From: Streptomyces flavofungini
GTDB lineage: Bacteria; Actinomycetota; Actinomycetes; Streptomycetales; Streptomycetaceae
Direction: 5' to 3'
Assembly: GCF_030388665.1 (NCBI RefSeq)
Contig: NZ_CP128846.1
Coordinates: 4,910,501 to 4,974,500 of the forward strand
Length of the DNA stretch: 64,000 nt
Below are positions 51,456-60,693 of this stretch, piece by piece (position 1 is the first letter of the stretch; each line of letters opens with the position of its first letter). The notes below the pieces were generated by a model, which was not told the origin of the DNA, made no database searches, and worked only from the letters and a program-made list of their open reading frames with translations. A program made the position numbers and the translations under genes.

Positions 51456-53771
51456 ATGTCCATTTTTAGTTCTGACCACGCCGTCCTGCCCGAGAACGAG
51501 TCGGTCGAGGCCGTCGAAGCCGTCGAGGCCGTCAAGAGCGACGCCGTAGCGGCTGTCGCCGAGGCCGCGGAGACCGTCGAGGCCGCGGACGTCACCGAGG
51601 TCACCGCCGACGCCGAGGCCGTCGAAGACGACGCCGAGCCCGAGATCACCTTCGGCGACCTCGGCCTGCCCGACGGCGTCGTCCGCAAGCTCGCCCGCAA
51701 CGGCGTGCACACCCCGTTCCCGATCCAGGCCGCGACCATCCCGGACGCCCTGGCCGGCAAGGACATCCTCGGCCGCGGCCGCACCGGCTCCGGCAAGACC
51801 CTCTCCTTCGGTCTGCCGACCCTGGCGCGCCTCGCCGACGGCCACACCGAGAAGAAGAAGCCCCGCGCGGTCATCCTCACCCCGACCCGCGAGCTGGCGA
51901 TGCAGGTCGCCGACGCCCTCCAGCCCTACGGCGACGTCCTCGGCCTGAAGATGAAGGTCGTCTGTGGTGGTACTTCCATGGGCAACCAGATCTACGCCCT
52001 GGAGCGCGGCGTCGACATCCTCGTCGCCACCCCCGGCCGCCTGCGCGACATCATCAACCGCGGCGCCTGCTCCCTGGAGAACGTCGAGGTCGCCGTCCTC
52101 GACGAGGCCGACCAGATGTCCGACCTGGGCTTCCTGCCCGAGGTCACCGAGCTGCTCGACCAGGTCCCGGCCGGCGGCCAGCGCATGCTGTTCTCCGCCA
52201 CGATGGAGAACGAGATCTCCACGCTGGTCAAGCGCTACCTGAACAACCCGGTGACGCACGAGGTCGACAGCGCCCAGGGCAACGTCACGACCATGACGCA
52301 CCACATCCTGATCGTGAAGCCCCGCGACAAGGCGCCCGTCACGGCCGCCATCGCCGCCCGCAAGGGCCGCACGATCATCTTCGTCCGCACCCAGCTGGGC
52401 GCCGACCGCATCGCCGAGCAGCTGCGCGATGCCGGTGTGAAGGCCGACGCGCTGCACGGCGGCATGACGCAGGGCGCGCGCACCCGCACCCTCGCCGACT
52501 TCAAGGACGGCTACGTCAACGCCCTCGTCGCCACTGACGTCGCCGCCCGCGGCATCCACGTCGACGGCATCGACCTGGTCCTGAACGTGGACCCGGCCGG
52601 CGACCACAAGGACTACCTGCACCGCTCCGGCCGTACGGCCCGCGCGGGCCGCAGCGGCACGGTCGTGTCCCTGTCGCTCCCGCACCAGCGCCGCCAGATC
52701 TTCCGCCTCATGGAGGACGCCGGCGTCGACGCCTCGCGCCACATCATCAACGGCGGCGGCGCCTTCGACCCGGAGGTCGCCGAGATCACCGGCGCCCGCT
52801 CCATGACCGAGGTCCAGGCCGAGTCCGCGGGCAACGCCGCCACCCAGGCCGAGCGTGAGGTCCGCGAGCTCACCAAGGACCTGGAGCGCGCCCAGCGCCG
52901 CGCAGCCGAGCTGCGCGAGGAGGCCGACCGCCTCACCGCCCGCGCCGCCCGCGAGCGCGGCGAGGACCCCGCGGCCGCGGTCGCGGAGGCCGCCGAGGCC
53001 GCCGCCGAGACCGAGGCCGCCGCGGTGTCGGTGCCGGAGCAGCCGGTCGCGGAGCGCGACGCCGAGCGTCCCGCCCGCGAGGACCGTCCCTCGTACGAGC
53101 AGCGCCGTCCGGCCCGTGACGAGCGCGGCAACTACGAGAAGGAGCGCCGCTCCTTCGACCGCCGTGACGACCGCGGTGGCGACCGCCGTGACGACCGCGG
53201 TGGCGACCGTGGTGGCTTCAACCGCGACCGCCGCGACGACCGTCGTGACGACCGCGGTGGCCGTTCCTTCGACCGCCGTGACGACCGCGGTGGCGACCGT
53301 GGTGGCTTCAACCGCGACCGTCGCGACGACCGTGGTGGCTTCAACCGCGACGACCGTGGCGGCGACCGTGGTGGCTTCCGCCGCGACTTCAACCGTGACG
53401 ACCGCGGTGGCCGTTCCTTCGAGCGCCGTGACGACCGGGGTGGCTTCAACCGTGACCGTCGTGACGACCGCGGTGGCCGTTCCTTCGAGCGCCGTGACGA
53501 CCGGGGCGGCTTCAACCGTGACCGTCGTGACGACCGTGGCGGCCGTTCCTTCGAGCGCCGCGACGACCGGGGCGGCTTCCGCCGCGACGACCGTCCGTCC
53601 GGTCACCGGGGCAGCGACCGCCCGTTCAACCGCGACCGCCGCGACGACCGCCCCGCCGGCGGCCACCGCGCGGGCGGCCACGACCGTCCGTCGTACAACC
53701 GCGGCTCCGGCTCCGGCACCGGCTCCTTCGGCCGCCGCGACGACAAGCCGCGCTGGAAGCGCAACGGCTGA
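51456..53771 (+). CDS. DEAD-box RNA helicase with long RGG/RDD repeat tail
   Basis: The 771-residue helicase has an acidic Ala/Val/Glu head (residues 1-62) and then a DEAD-box core: Q motif PFPIQAATI, Walker A GRTGSGKT (108-115), TPTRELA, VAVLDEADQMSDLGFLPE, FSATM, IIFVRTQLGADRIAEQL, VATDVAARGIHV and HRSGRTARAG. A coiled Glu/Ala/Arg section follows. The final 220 residues are repeats of FDRRDDRGG, FERRDDRGG and GGFNRDRRDD, an RNA-binding, phase-separation-prone tail. Such genes are cold-induced in many bacteria, and the 250-bp gene-free leader may regulate it. A strong terminator follows. Confidence 0.93.
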   Translation: MSIFSSDHAVLPENESVEAVEAVEAVKSDAVAAVAEAAETVEAADVTEVTADAEAVEDDAEPEITFGDLGLPDGVVRKLARNGVHTPFPIQAATIPDALAGKDILGRGRTGSGKTLSFGLPTLARLADGHTEKKKPRAVILTPTRELAMQVADALQPYGDVLGLKMKVVCGGTSMGNQIYALERGVDILVATPGRLRDIINRGACSLENVEVAVLDEADQMSDLGFLPEVTELLDQVPAGGQRMLFSATMENEISTLVKRYLNNPVTHEVDSAQGNVTTMTHHILIVKPRDKAPVTAAIAARKGRTIIFVRTQLGADRIAEQLRDAGVKADALHGGMTQGARTRTLADFKDGYVNALVATDVAARGIHVDGIDLVLNVDPAGDHKDYLHRSGRTARAGRSGTVVSLSLPHQRRQIFRLMEDAGVDASRHIINGGGAFDPEVAEITGARSMTEVQAESAGNAATQAEREVRELTKDLERAQRRAAELREEADRLTARAARERGEDPAAAVAEAAEAAAETEAAAVSVPEQPVAERDAERPAREDRPSYEQRRPARDERGNYEKERRSFDRRDDRGGDRRDDRGGDRGGFNRDRRDDRRDDRGGRSFDRRDDRGGDRGGFNRDRRDDRGGFNRDDRGGDRGGFRRDFNRDDRGGRSFERRDDRGGFNRDRRDDRGGRSFERRDDRGGFNRDRRDDRGGRSFERRDDRGGFRRDDRPSGHRGSDRPFNRDRRDDRPAGGHRAGGHDRPSYNRGSGSGTGSFGRRDDKPRWKRNG

Positions 53772-53791
53772 CGCCGTCCGAGAGCAGTGAC

Positions 53792-53829
53792 CGAAGGCCC
53801 GTACGACGTACCCGTCGTGCGGGCCTTCG
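53792..53829 (+). terminator. Terminator of the DEAD-box helicase gene
   Basis: A 17-bp stem (CGAAGGCCCGTACGACG with one mismatch in the other arm) and a 4-nt loop begin 20 bp after the stop. Confidence 0.85.
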
Positions 53830-53918
53830 CCCACCCGTGGGCACACGGACGGGATACCCGATCGGATGCCGGGGCCCGGCGGGCTATGCTCATGGGTGCG
53901 CCGACAGCTTGTCGGCGA

Positions 53919-53991
53919 GGACCGTTAGCTCAATTGGCAGAGCAGTGGACTTTTAATCCATTGGTTGTGGGTTCGAGTCCCACACGGTCTA
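53919..53991 (+). tRNA. tRNA-Lys (anticodon TTT)
   Basis: This 73-nt plus-strand gene has acceptor stem GGACCGT/ACGGTCT (G-T at the first pair), D arm AGCTCAATTGGCAGAGC, anticodon loop CTTTTAA and T-loop GTTCGAG. Confidence 0.95.
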
Positions 53992-54139
53992 CCGGGAGCG
54001 GGTTGGCGAGGACACCGTCCGACCCGCGTGCGAGCGCTCCACTCGATCATTTCGGGTGGGGCGCTCCGCTGTGTCCGGGCTGCTGGCGGGCCCTGGCCGG
54101 GCCGCATCGGGTCCGGCGCGTACATGGCAAACTCGGCGG

Positions 54140-54220
54140 GTGCGGATCGCGATGCCGGGGCCGTTCGAAGTGCGTACCGGCGACGGCGGGTTGGTCGACG
54201 TGCCGGGGGCGCAGCTGCTC
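54140..54220 (+). pseudogene. Relic of an AfsR/SARP-type regulator N-terminus
   Basis: From a GTG at 54140 the frame reads VRIAMPGPFEVRTGDGG then LVDVPGAQLL, which is the start of AfsR-like regulators (usually LGPFEVRT..VDVPGARLR). After about 27 codons the similarity stops, and the frame runs into unrelated sequence before the lyase gene. It is a decayed fragment 150 bp behind tRNA-Lys. Confidence 0.6.
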
Positions 54221-54334
54221 GTCGCGCCGGAGTTCCGCCTCCGAGCCACGTCACCCGCATGGCCCATCACCCCCTGCGCCCCCACCCGCCCCACGCGACG
54301 CTGCCAGTGGCGCGACCCGATACGGAGGTGCGGG

Positions 54335-55564
54335 ATGGCGGCAGCGGAACGCAGGGGCCGGGCTGGGCGGGTGGTGGTCGCCGTTGTGATGGGGCTGGTC
54401 CTGGGCGCCGGGGGCGTGGGGTGCGGCGGGGAGGACGGTGAGGGGGACGGAGTACGGCGGGCGCGGGCCGCCGACCTGCCGTTCTCCCACCCCGGGGTGC
54501 TCGTCAGCAAGAAGCAGCTCGACCGGGTCCGCGCGCATGTCGCCGCGCGCGAGGAGCCCTGGTTCAAGGCCTTCCAGCAGATGCGGGCCAGCAAGTACGC
54601 CGCGAACGACTACACGGCCAAGCCGTACGCCGTCGTCGCCTGCCCGCCCGACCTGCGCCCCGGGCGGGGGTGCGTCGAGGAGCGCGAGGACGCGCTCGCC
54701 GCGTACACCCACGCGCTGCTCTACAACATCACCGGCGACCGCGCCCACGCCGCGAAGACCGTGCAGATCATGGACGCCTGGTCCCGCGTGCTCACCCGGC
54801 ACACGGAGGCCAACGCCGGGCTCCAGACCGCCTGGGCCGCCACCTCCTGGGCCCGCGCCGCCGAAGCCGTGCGCTACACCTACGACGGCTGGACCGACGG
54901 CGAGCTGCTGCGCTTCGAGCGGATGCTCCGCAACGCCTACCTGCCCCAAGTCCGCGACGGCTCCGCCGACTTCAACGGCAACTGGGACCTCGTCATGGCC
55001 GACGCCACCATCGGCATGGCCGTCTTCCTCGACGACCACGAGGCGTTCGAGCGGGCCGTGCGCCACTTCCGCACCCGCGTCCCCGCCTACTTCTACCTGA
55101 AGTCCGACGGGGAGCTCCCCGTGTCGCCGGAGGGCAGCGACATCACCACCGGGGCCCAGCTCCGGACGTACTGGTTCGGGCAGAAGACCTTCGCCGACGG
55201 CCTCTCCCAGGAGACCTGCCGCAACTTCAAGCACGCCGGCTACTCGCTCGCCGCCACCGCGCACATCGCCGAGACCGCCTGGCACCAGGGCGTCGACCTG
55301 TACGACGAGACCAAGGACCGGCTGCGGGCCGCCCTGGAGTTCCACTCCCGCTACCAGCTCGGCGCCGCCGCGCCCGGCTGGCTGTGCGGCGGCGAGGTCC
55401 GGCGCGACATGGGCCCCGACACCGAGGTCGCCCTCAACCATCTGCGCGGCCGCCTCGGCCTCGACCTGCCGCAGACCCAGCGGCTCACCTCGCAGCAGCG
55501 GCCCGAGGGGACCGACGATCTGTTCGTCGCCTGGGAGACGCTGACCCACGCCGAGAATGCCTGA
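54335..55564 (+). CDS. Alginate lyase-family lipoprotein
   Basis: The 409-residue exported protein has a hydrophobic signal ending GAGGVGC (probable lipobox), then a linker and an (alpha/alpha) toroid domain of the alginate lyase superfamily. Visible motifs are DLPFSHPGVLVSKKQLDRVR, GLQTAWAATSWARAAE, DFNGNWDLVMADATIGMAVF (N-x-N-W core), NFKHAGYSLAATAHIAETAW (candidate catalytic His/Tyr) and EFHSRYQLG. It probably cleaves a uronic-acid polysaccharide outside the cell; alginate itself is only a family name here. ATG 54335 has GGAGG at 54324-54328. Confidence 0.85.
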   Translation: MAAAERRGRAGRVVVAVVMGLVLGAGGVGCGGEDGEGDGVRRARAADLPFSHPGVLVSKKQLDRVRAHVAAREEPWFKAFQQMRASKYAANDYTAKPYAVVACPPDLRPGRGCVEEREDALAAYTHALLYNITGDRAHAAKTVQIMDAWSRVLTRHTEANAGLQTAWAATSWARAAEAVRYTYDGWTDGELLRFERMLRNAYLPQVRDGSADFNGNWDLVMADATIGMAVFLDDHEAFERAVRHFRTRVPAYFYLKSDGELPVSPEGSDITTGAQLRTYWFGQKTFADGLSQETCRNFKHAGYSLAATAHIAETAWHQGVDLYDETKDRLRAALEFHSRYQLGAAAPGWLCGGEVRRDMGPDTEVALNHLRGRLGLDLPQTQRLTSQQRPEGTDDLFVAWETLTHAENA

Positions 55565-55676
55565 CGGCGGGGGTCTGCGGGGGCGCCGGGGACAGGGGTG
55601 CGGCGCCCCCGCCGAGGGGGTGCGCGTAACCAGTTCGCTTTCCGCACGTCGCATGGCGTACTGTTGGGTTCACCGA

Positions 55677-55750
55677 CGCGGGGTGGAGCAGCTCGGTAGC
55701 TCGCTGGGCTCATAACCCAGAGGTCGCAGGTTCAAATCCTGTCCCCGCTA
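55677..55750 (+). tRNA. Initiator tRNA-Met (anticodon CAT)
   Basis: This 74-nt gene has the initiator hallmarks: an unpaired first base of the acceptor (C opposite T), three G-C pairs in the anticodon stem (CTGGG-CTCATAA-CCCAG) and T-loop GTTCAAA. A terminator hairpin follows within 7 bp. Confidence 0.95.
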
Positions 55751-55756
55751 CTGAAA

Positions 55757-55795
55757 CCGAAGGCCCGGAATCGTTCATCGATTCCGGGCCTTCGG
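55757..55795 (+). terminator. Terminator of initiator tRNA
   Basis: A perfect 17-bp stem (CCGAAGGCCCGGAATCG and complement) with a 5-nt loop starts 6 bp after the tRNA. Confidence 0.9.
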
Positions 55796-55916
55796 CGTGT
55801 GCGGCGCCGGGTCCACGTCGGCTGACGTGTTTCGGCTGTACGTGGCGTTGTTTCACGCCGTTGTCGGCGTCGGGCTTTGCGCCGGATCATGTGCCGTGCG
55901 TAGCTTTGTGGTCACT

Positions 55917-56300
55917 ATGAGTCGGGTGCGGTACGTGCTCTCGGTGGTGCTGCTCACCGCCTGCGCGCTGTTCGCCGGTGTGTGCCACGGGCCGCACGGG
56001 CTCACCGCCGCGACCGCGGTCACCGCCGTCCCGCCCGTCCACCACGCCTGCCCGGGACCCGCCCACGGCGAGCACGCGGGCTCCTCCCACCCCGCGGCGC
56101 TCGCCGCGCAGCCCGCCGACCGCGAGCGGAAGGACGGGGCGGGCGGCAAGGGCGGCAGGGCCGGCAAGGGCGCCCTCGACGGCGCACCCGCGACGGACAC
56201 GGCGGCCCGGTTCGTCCGGTGCGCGCCGCCCCGCGCCGGGCCCTGTTGTCCGGAGTCGGGCCAGCGGCTCCTTCTCGTCATCGGAGTGGACCGGAACTGA
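55917..56300 (+). CDS. Small secreted Cys-containing hypothetical protein
   Basis: The 127-residue protein has a signal peptide ([20 protein letters not shown]) and then a His-rich portion ([20 protein letters not shown]). A Lys/Gly stretch and a C-terminal [16 protein letters not shown] follow. His and Cys suggest a metal-binding surface protein. It precedes the PLP enzyme by 76 bp on the same strand and may be co-transcribed. No family is recognised. Confidence 0.6.
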   Translation: MSRVRYVLSVVLLTACALFAGVCHGPHGLTAATAVTAVPPVHHACPGPAHGEHAGSSHPAALAAQPADRERKDGAGGKGGRAGKGALDGAPATDTAARFVRCAPPRAGPCCPESGQRLLLVIGVDRN

Positions 56301-56376
56301 GGGTGCCCCGGAGTCCCCGCGCGGACTCCCACGCCACCCCCCATCCACGTACCGAAGCACCGAAGGACACCCCCGC

Positions 56377-57618
56377 ATGATCGGCAACCTTCAGCCCGCG
56401 GCGGCCGCCGTGGGCAACACGCCCGTGCTCTGGATCGACGAACCCTCGCCCGACGGCGGCCGCGGCTACTGGGCCAAGCTCGAAGGCTTCAACTTCGGCG
56501 GCATCAAGGACCGGGCCGCCCTCCACATGGTCGAACGGGCCCGCGCCCGCGGCGAGTTGCGGCCCGGCGCGCCCATCGTCGAGTCCACATCCGGCACCCT
56601 CGGCCTCGGCCTCGCCCTCGCGGGCGTGCACTACGGCCACCCCGTCCACATCGTCACCGACCCCGGCCTCGAACCCATCGTCGAGCGGATGCTGACCGCG
56701 CACGGCGCCCGCGTCCACCTCGTCCGCGAACCAGGACCCGTGGGCGGCTGGCAGCAGGCGCGGGTCGAGCGGGTCGCCGCGCTGATGGAGCGGCCCGAGT
56801 TCACCGGGGCCTGGTGCCCGAACCAGTACCACAACCCCGAGAACCAGGCCGCCTACCGACCCCTCGCCGACGAACTCGTCCGGCAGATCGGCCAGTTCGA
56901 CGTCCTCGTGTGCGCCGTCGGCACCGGCGGGCACTCCGCCGGGATCGCCCGCACCCTGCGCGCCGCCGCCCTGCCCGGCCTCGAACTGGTCGGCGTGGAC
57001 AGCGTCGCCTCGACCATCTTCGGGCTCGCCGCAGGCCCCCGCCTGATGCGCGGGCTCGGCTCGTCGATCCATCCGCGCAACGTCGACCACGCCGCCTTCG
57101 ACGAGGTCCACTGGGTGGGCCCCGCCGAGGCCGTGCGCAGCGCGCGGCGGCTCGCCGGGCGGCAGTTCGCCTCCGGCGGCTGGAGCGTGGGCGCGGTCGC
57201 GCTCGTCGCGGCCTGGCTCGCCCACACCCGGCCGCGCGGGACGCGGATCGCGGCGGTGTTCCCCGACGGGCCGCAGCGGTACTTCGACACCGTGTTCAAC
57301 GACGAGTACTGCGACGCGCACGGGCTGCTCGGCCGTCCCGGCACGATTCCGGACGAGCCCCGGGAGGTGCCGGGCCCCGGGGACGGGGTGGTGGCGTGGA
57401 GCAGGTGGCGGGCCGGCCGGTGCGCCACGGCTCCCCGGTGGGACGTACGGGGAGACGCGGGGGACGGCGCGCGGGGTGACGCGCGGGGTGCGGTGAGTCC
57501 GTCCGGCGGTGGTCCCGGTCTTCCCGGGGAGCCCGTGGGCGGTCCCGGTCTCCCGGGTGAACCCGTCGGCGCCCACGGCCACCCCGTCGCCGTACCGGGC
57601 GAAGGCGTCGTCCAGTGA
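56377..57618 (+). CDS. PLP-dependent cysteine synthase/CBS-like enzyme
   Basis: The 413-residue fold-type II PLP enzyme has the Schiff-base Lys in [14 protein letters not shown]. The substrate loop is [15 protein letters not shown], and the phosphate-binding Gly loop is [26 protein letters not shown] is also typical. The catalytic part ends near residue 330. The remaining 80 residues are Gly/Pro/Asp-rich with a repeated [10 protein letters not shown] and probably disordered. It resembles O-acetylserine/O-phosphoserine sulfhydrylases but lacks the exact SxNPxxSxKDR motif, so the substrate is uncertain. Its stop overlaps the MFS gene start (GTGA), suggesting that its product is exported. Confidence 0.85.
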   Translation: MIGNLQPAAAAVGNTPVLWIDEPSPDGGRGYWAKLEGFNFGGIKDRAALHMVERARARGELRPGAPIVESTSGTLGLGLALAGVHYGHPVHIVTDPGLEPIVERMLTAHGARVHLVREPGPVGGWQQARVERVAALMERPEFTGAWCPNQYHNPENQAAYRPLADELVRQIGQFDVLVCAVGTGGHSAGIARTLRAAALPGLELVGVDSVASTIFGLAAGPRLMRGLGSSIHPRNVDHAAFDEVHWVGPAEAVRSARRLAGRQFASGGWSVGAVALVAAWLAHTRPRGTRIAAVFPDGPQRYFDTVFNDEYCDAHGLLGRPGTIPDEPREVPGPGDGVVAWSRWRAGRCATAPRWDVRGDAGDGARGDARGAVSPSGGGPGLPGEPVGGPGLPGEPVGAHGHPVAVPGEGVVQ

Positions 57619-58883
57619 CCCAGGTCTGGGCCCGCGCGCGCACCTTCGAGCCCGCCGTGCAGCTCCTCTTCGTCAACCAGTTCACCATCAACCTCGGCTT
57701 CTACATGCTGATGCCGTACCTGGCGGCCCACCTCTCCGGCGAACTCGGGCTCGCCGCCTGGGCGGTGGGCCTGGTGCTCGGCGTGCGGAACCTCTCCCAG
57801 CAGGGGATGTTCCTGGTCGGCGGCGCGCTCGCCGACCGGCTCGGGTACAAGCCGATGATCGTCGCCGGGTGCGCCCTGCGCACCGGCGGCTTCGCGGCGC
57901 TCGCGTTCGCACAGACGCTGCCGGTGCTCATCGCGGCGTCGGCGGCGACCGGGCTCGCGGGGGCGCTGTTCAATCCGGCGGTACGCGCGTACGTGGCCGC
58001 GGAGGCGGGCACACCGGAGCGCCGCGTGGAGGCGTTCGCGCTGTTCAACGTCTTCTACCAGACCGGCATCCTGCTCGGCCCGCTCGTCGGACTCGCCCTG
58101 ACCGGCGTGGACTTCAAGCTCACGTGCGCGGTGGCGGCCGTCCTGTTCGCCCTGCTCTCCGTGGTGCAGGTGCTGCGCCTGCCCGTGCGCAGGGGAGAGG
58201 CGGCGACCGCGGACGGCGCCGCCGGGACGGGGCGGGGACAGTGGCGGGCGGTGTTCGGCAACCGGCCGTTCTGGCTGTTCTCGCTCGCCATGACCGGTTC
58301 GTACGTCCTGTCGTTCCAGGTGTACCTCGCGCTGCCCCTCGAAGTGGAGCGGCTGCTCGGCGGGGGCACGGCCACGACCGTCGCGACCAGCGCGCTGTTC
58401 GTGGTGTCGGGGCTCGTCGCGCTCGTCGGCCAGCTGCGGATCACCGACTGGTGCAAGCGCACGTGGACGCGGGAGCAGTGCCTGTTCGGCGGGCTCGCCC
58501 TGATGGGTGCCGCGTTCCTGCCGCCCGCCCTCGGCGGACCCGGGTACGCGGGCGTCACGGCGCTGCTGCTGTGCGCGGCGGCCCTTGCGGCGGCGAACGC
58601 GGTGCTCTACCCCTTCGAGATGGACACCGTCGTCTCGCTCGCCGGGGAGCGGTGGGTGGCCACGCACTACGGCCTCTACAACACGGTCTGCGGGATCGGC
58701 ATCACCGCGGGGAACCTCGCGATGGGCGCGCTGCTCGACGTGGCGGAGAACCGGGGGCTGCCCGCGGTGCCGTGGCTCGCGCTCGCCGTCCTCGGCGTCG
58801 GCTGCGCGCTGGCCCTGCGCTCGCTGGGCAGGTCCGGTCGGCTCGCGGCGCCGGTGCCGGTGCTCGGGGGTGACGCCGCCTGA
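57615..58883 (+). CDS. MFS transporter
   Basis: The 422-residue membrane protein has about eleven to twelve helices. N-terminal part: [20 protein letters not shown], then [27 protein letters not shown] (MFS loop 2-3 motif [11 protein letters not shown]). Central region: [21 protein letters not shown]-terminal part: [20 protein letters not shown]. It is the YdeE/YceL-like MDR type. GTG start overlaps the PLP gene stop, so it likely exports the amino-acid product of that enzyme, or a toxic analogue. Confidence 0.9.
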   Translation: MTQVWARARTFEPAVQLLFVNQFTINLGFYMLMPYLAAHLSGELGLAAWAVGLVLGVRNLSQQGMFLVGGALADRLGYKPMIVAGCALRTGGFAALAFAQTLPVLIAASAATGLAGALFNPAVRAYVAAEAGTPERRVEAFALFNVFYQTGILLGPLVGLALTGVDFKLTCAVAAVLFALLSVVQVLRLPVRRGEAATADGAAGTGRGQWRAVFGNRPFWLFSLAMTGSYVLSFQVYLALPLEVERLLGGGTATTVATSALFVVSGLVALVGQLRITDWCKRTWTREQCLFGGLALMGAAFLPPALGGPGYAGVTALLLCAAALAAANAVLYPFEMDTVVSLAGERWVATHYGLYNTVCGIGITAGNLAMGALLDVAENRGLPAVPWLALAVLGVGCALALRSLGRSGRLAAPVPVLGGDAA

Positions 58884-59035
58884 CCCCCGCGCGCCCGGGG
58901 CGTGCGGTGCCGCTCCTGCTCGGCCCCACGCCTCCGGGCGCGTCCACGCCCCACCACACGGCTCACCCACTCGGCCCACATCAGGTCGCCCCCGGCCACC
59001 GCTGCGGGAAGCCTGGACGGGCCGACGCGGCGCTG

Positions 59036-60316
59036 ATGCGGTGGAGTGGAGTGGTGGTGGTTGCTGTGCGTGGTGGGGGGCCGGACGGTGCGCAGGGCGG
59101 CCCGGGGACCGGGGGCGGTGAGTCCGGCGGCTCAGGTCGCGCCCGTCCCCGCTCCCGCTCCCGCCCCCGCAAGGCACGCCGCCCCCAGCCGACCGTCGCC
59201 CCCGTCGGCCCCACCCGCACCCTGCCCCGCGAGCGGGCCCTCGTCCGCGCGCTGCCCCCGCTCCTCCTCGTCGCCGGGATCTGCTTCGACATGATCACGC
59301 CGCCCGAGTTCACCGCGTCCCCGCTGTTCGCCGCGGCACCCCTGATCACCGCCCCGTTCTTCCGGCTGCGGACCACCGTCGCGGTCGCCGCCGTGTCCTG
59401 TGCCGCCGTGCTCGTGCTGCGCCTGAGCGACCGCGTCGGCGGCACCGACGTAGAGGTCACCACCGAGTTCCTGACGATGCTGACCGTCGGCGCGCTGGCC
59501 GTCGTCATCAACCGGGTCGTCCGCCGCGGCGACGCCCGCCTGGCCTCCGCCCGCTCCATCGCCGAGGCCGCCCAGCGCGCGGTCCTGCCGCAGCCCGACC
59601 CGCGGATCGGCGGCCTGGACATCGCCGCGCGGTACGAGGCCGCGGAGGCGGACGCGTTCATCGGCGGGGACCTGTACGCGGTGCAGGACACCCCGCACGG
59701 GGTGCGGCTCGTCGTCGGTGACGTACGGGGCAAGGGGATGGGCGCGGTGGCCGCCGTCGCCGTCGTCATCGGCGCCTTCCGGGAGGCCGCCGAGCAGGAG
59801 GCCACGCTGGAGGCGGTGGCGCAGCGTCTGGAGCGTGCCCTCGCGCGGGAGGGGATGCGGCGCGACGGGCTCGACGCCTTCGAGGGGTTCACCACGGCGG
59901 TCCTCGTGGAGATCCCGCGCGGCGACGAGGGCACCGTACGGATCCTCAACCGCGGCCACCCCGAGCCGCTGATGCTGTGCGCCGACGGGCGGCTGTGCGT
60001 GCTCTCGCCGTCCGAGCCCGCGCTGCCGCTCGGCATGGGCGAACTCGGCACCTGGCCGGACCGCGCGGACCGGAGTCCGTTCCCGCCGGGGGCCACACTG
60101 CTGCTCTACACCGACGGGCTCTCCGAGGCCCGGGACCAGGACGGCGAGTTCTACGTCCCCGCCGCCCGGCTCGGCGGCCGGATCTTCCCGGGCCCCGCGG
60201 GCCCCGACTCGCTGCTCGCGACCCTCGTCGAGGAGGTCCGCCGCCACACCGGGGGCGGCGCCACCGACGACCTGGCGATGCTCGCCGTACGCCGCCCGGT
60301 GACGGTCGGTGACTGA
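59036..60316 (+). CDS. Membrane PP2C-type (SpoIIE/RsbU) serine phosphatase
   Basis: The 426-residue protein has an Arg/Pro-rich N-terminus, about three to four membrane helices (ALPPLLLVAGICFDMI, then TVAVAAVSCAAVLVLRLSD and FLTMLTVGALAVVINRVV) and a SpoIIE-type phosphatase domain. Metal ligands are seen in AEADAFIGGDLYAVQ and VVGDVRGKGMGAVA. LLLYTDGLSEARDQDGEFYV and GGGATDDLAMLAVRR complete the site. These phosphatases dephosphorylate anti-sigma antagonists in stress and developmental pathways. The start is uncertain: ATG 59036 has no clear ribosome binding site. Confidence 0.88.
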   Translation: MRWSGVVVVAVRGGGPDGAQGGPGTGGGESGGSGRARPRSRSRPRKARRPQPTVAPVGPTRTLPRERALVRALPPLLLVAGICFDMITPPEFTASPLFAAAPLITAPFFRLRTTVAVAAVSCAAVLVLRLSDRVGGTDVEVTTEFLTMLTVGALAVVINRVVRRGDARLASARSIAEAAQRAVLPQPDPRIGGLDIAARYEAAEADAFIGGDLYAVQDTPHGVRLVVGDVRGKGMGAVAAVAVVIGAFREAAEQEATLEAVAQRLERALAREGMRRDGLDAFEGFTTAVLVEIPRGDEGTVRILNRGHPEPLMLCADGRLCVLSPSEPALPLGMGELGTWPDRADRSPFPPGATLLLYTDGLSEARDQDGEFYVPAARLGGRIFPGPAGPDSLLATLVEEVRRHTGGGATDDLAMLAVRRPVTVGD

Positions 60317-60544
60317 AGGGCACCCCAGCGCAGCGCGATTGACGTGATGTCAGCAAGCCGTGGAGATCCAGAACGCTGCGGTGCGTCATGGCCTCCGCGC
60401 AACTCGCCCTACTCCAGCCGCTGATGTCCCTTGTGTTCGTAGCGTAAGCGTTAACGATCAGTCGGAACGGCTTGGAATACGGCACCGCTGTCTATTAACG
60501 TTCGATAACGCAGCGCGGTCGTCCCAGCCGACACTCCAGTCGGC

Positions 60545-60680
60545 TCCGTGCGCACGCGCCTAATCCCGCAAGGGAGCCGGGGAACCACCACATTGGGGTG
60601 AATCGGGCACGCACCATGCCCGTAGGAGACCTTCCTGCTCCGAACCCGTCAGCTAACCCGGTAGGCGAGAAGGAAGGAAA
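60545..60680 (+). ncRNA. c-di-AMP riboswitch (ydaO-yuaA type)
   Basis: The leader of the M23 gene contains the conserved blocks of this riboswitch in order: AGCCGGGGAACCAC (60585-60598), TTGGGGTGAATCGGGC (60593-60608), GTAGGAGACCTTC (60622-60634), then CTCCGAACCCGTCAGC and TAACCCGGTAGGCG (up to 60667). In Streptomyces this class sits upstream of cell-wall hydrolase genes and turns expression down when c-di-AMP is high. The end of the element is about 10 bases ahead of the ribosome binding site AAAGGAG (60678-60684). Exact boundaries, especially the 5' side of P1, are estimated. Confidence 0.88.
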
Positions 60681-60693
60681 GGAGTGCGCCCCA

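Noticed and set aside
51405..53846. A very long open frame antisense to the DEAD-box helicase (over 800 codons), and similar long frames opposite purL and hrpA
   Set aside because: These are the usual shadows in high-GC DNA: composition is Val/Ala or Arg/Gly dominated, no domain is recognisable, and the opposite strand has a clear conserved gene.
54056..54334. Upstream extension of the alginate lyase gene to an earlier start
   Set aside because: The frame is open, but the added residues include unrelated sequence that covers the AfsR relic in another frame, and the signal peptide begins at 54335 with a good ribosome binding site.
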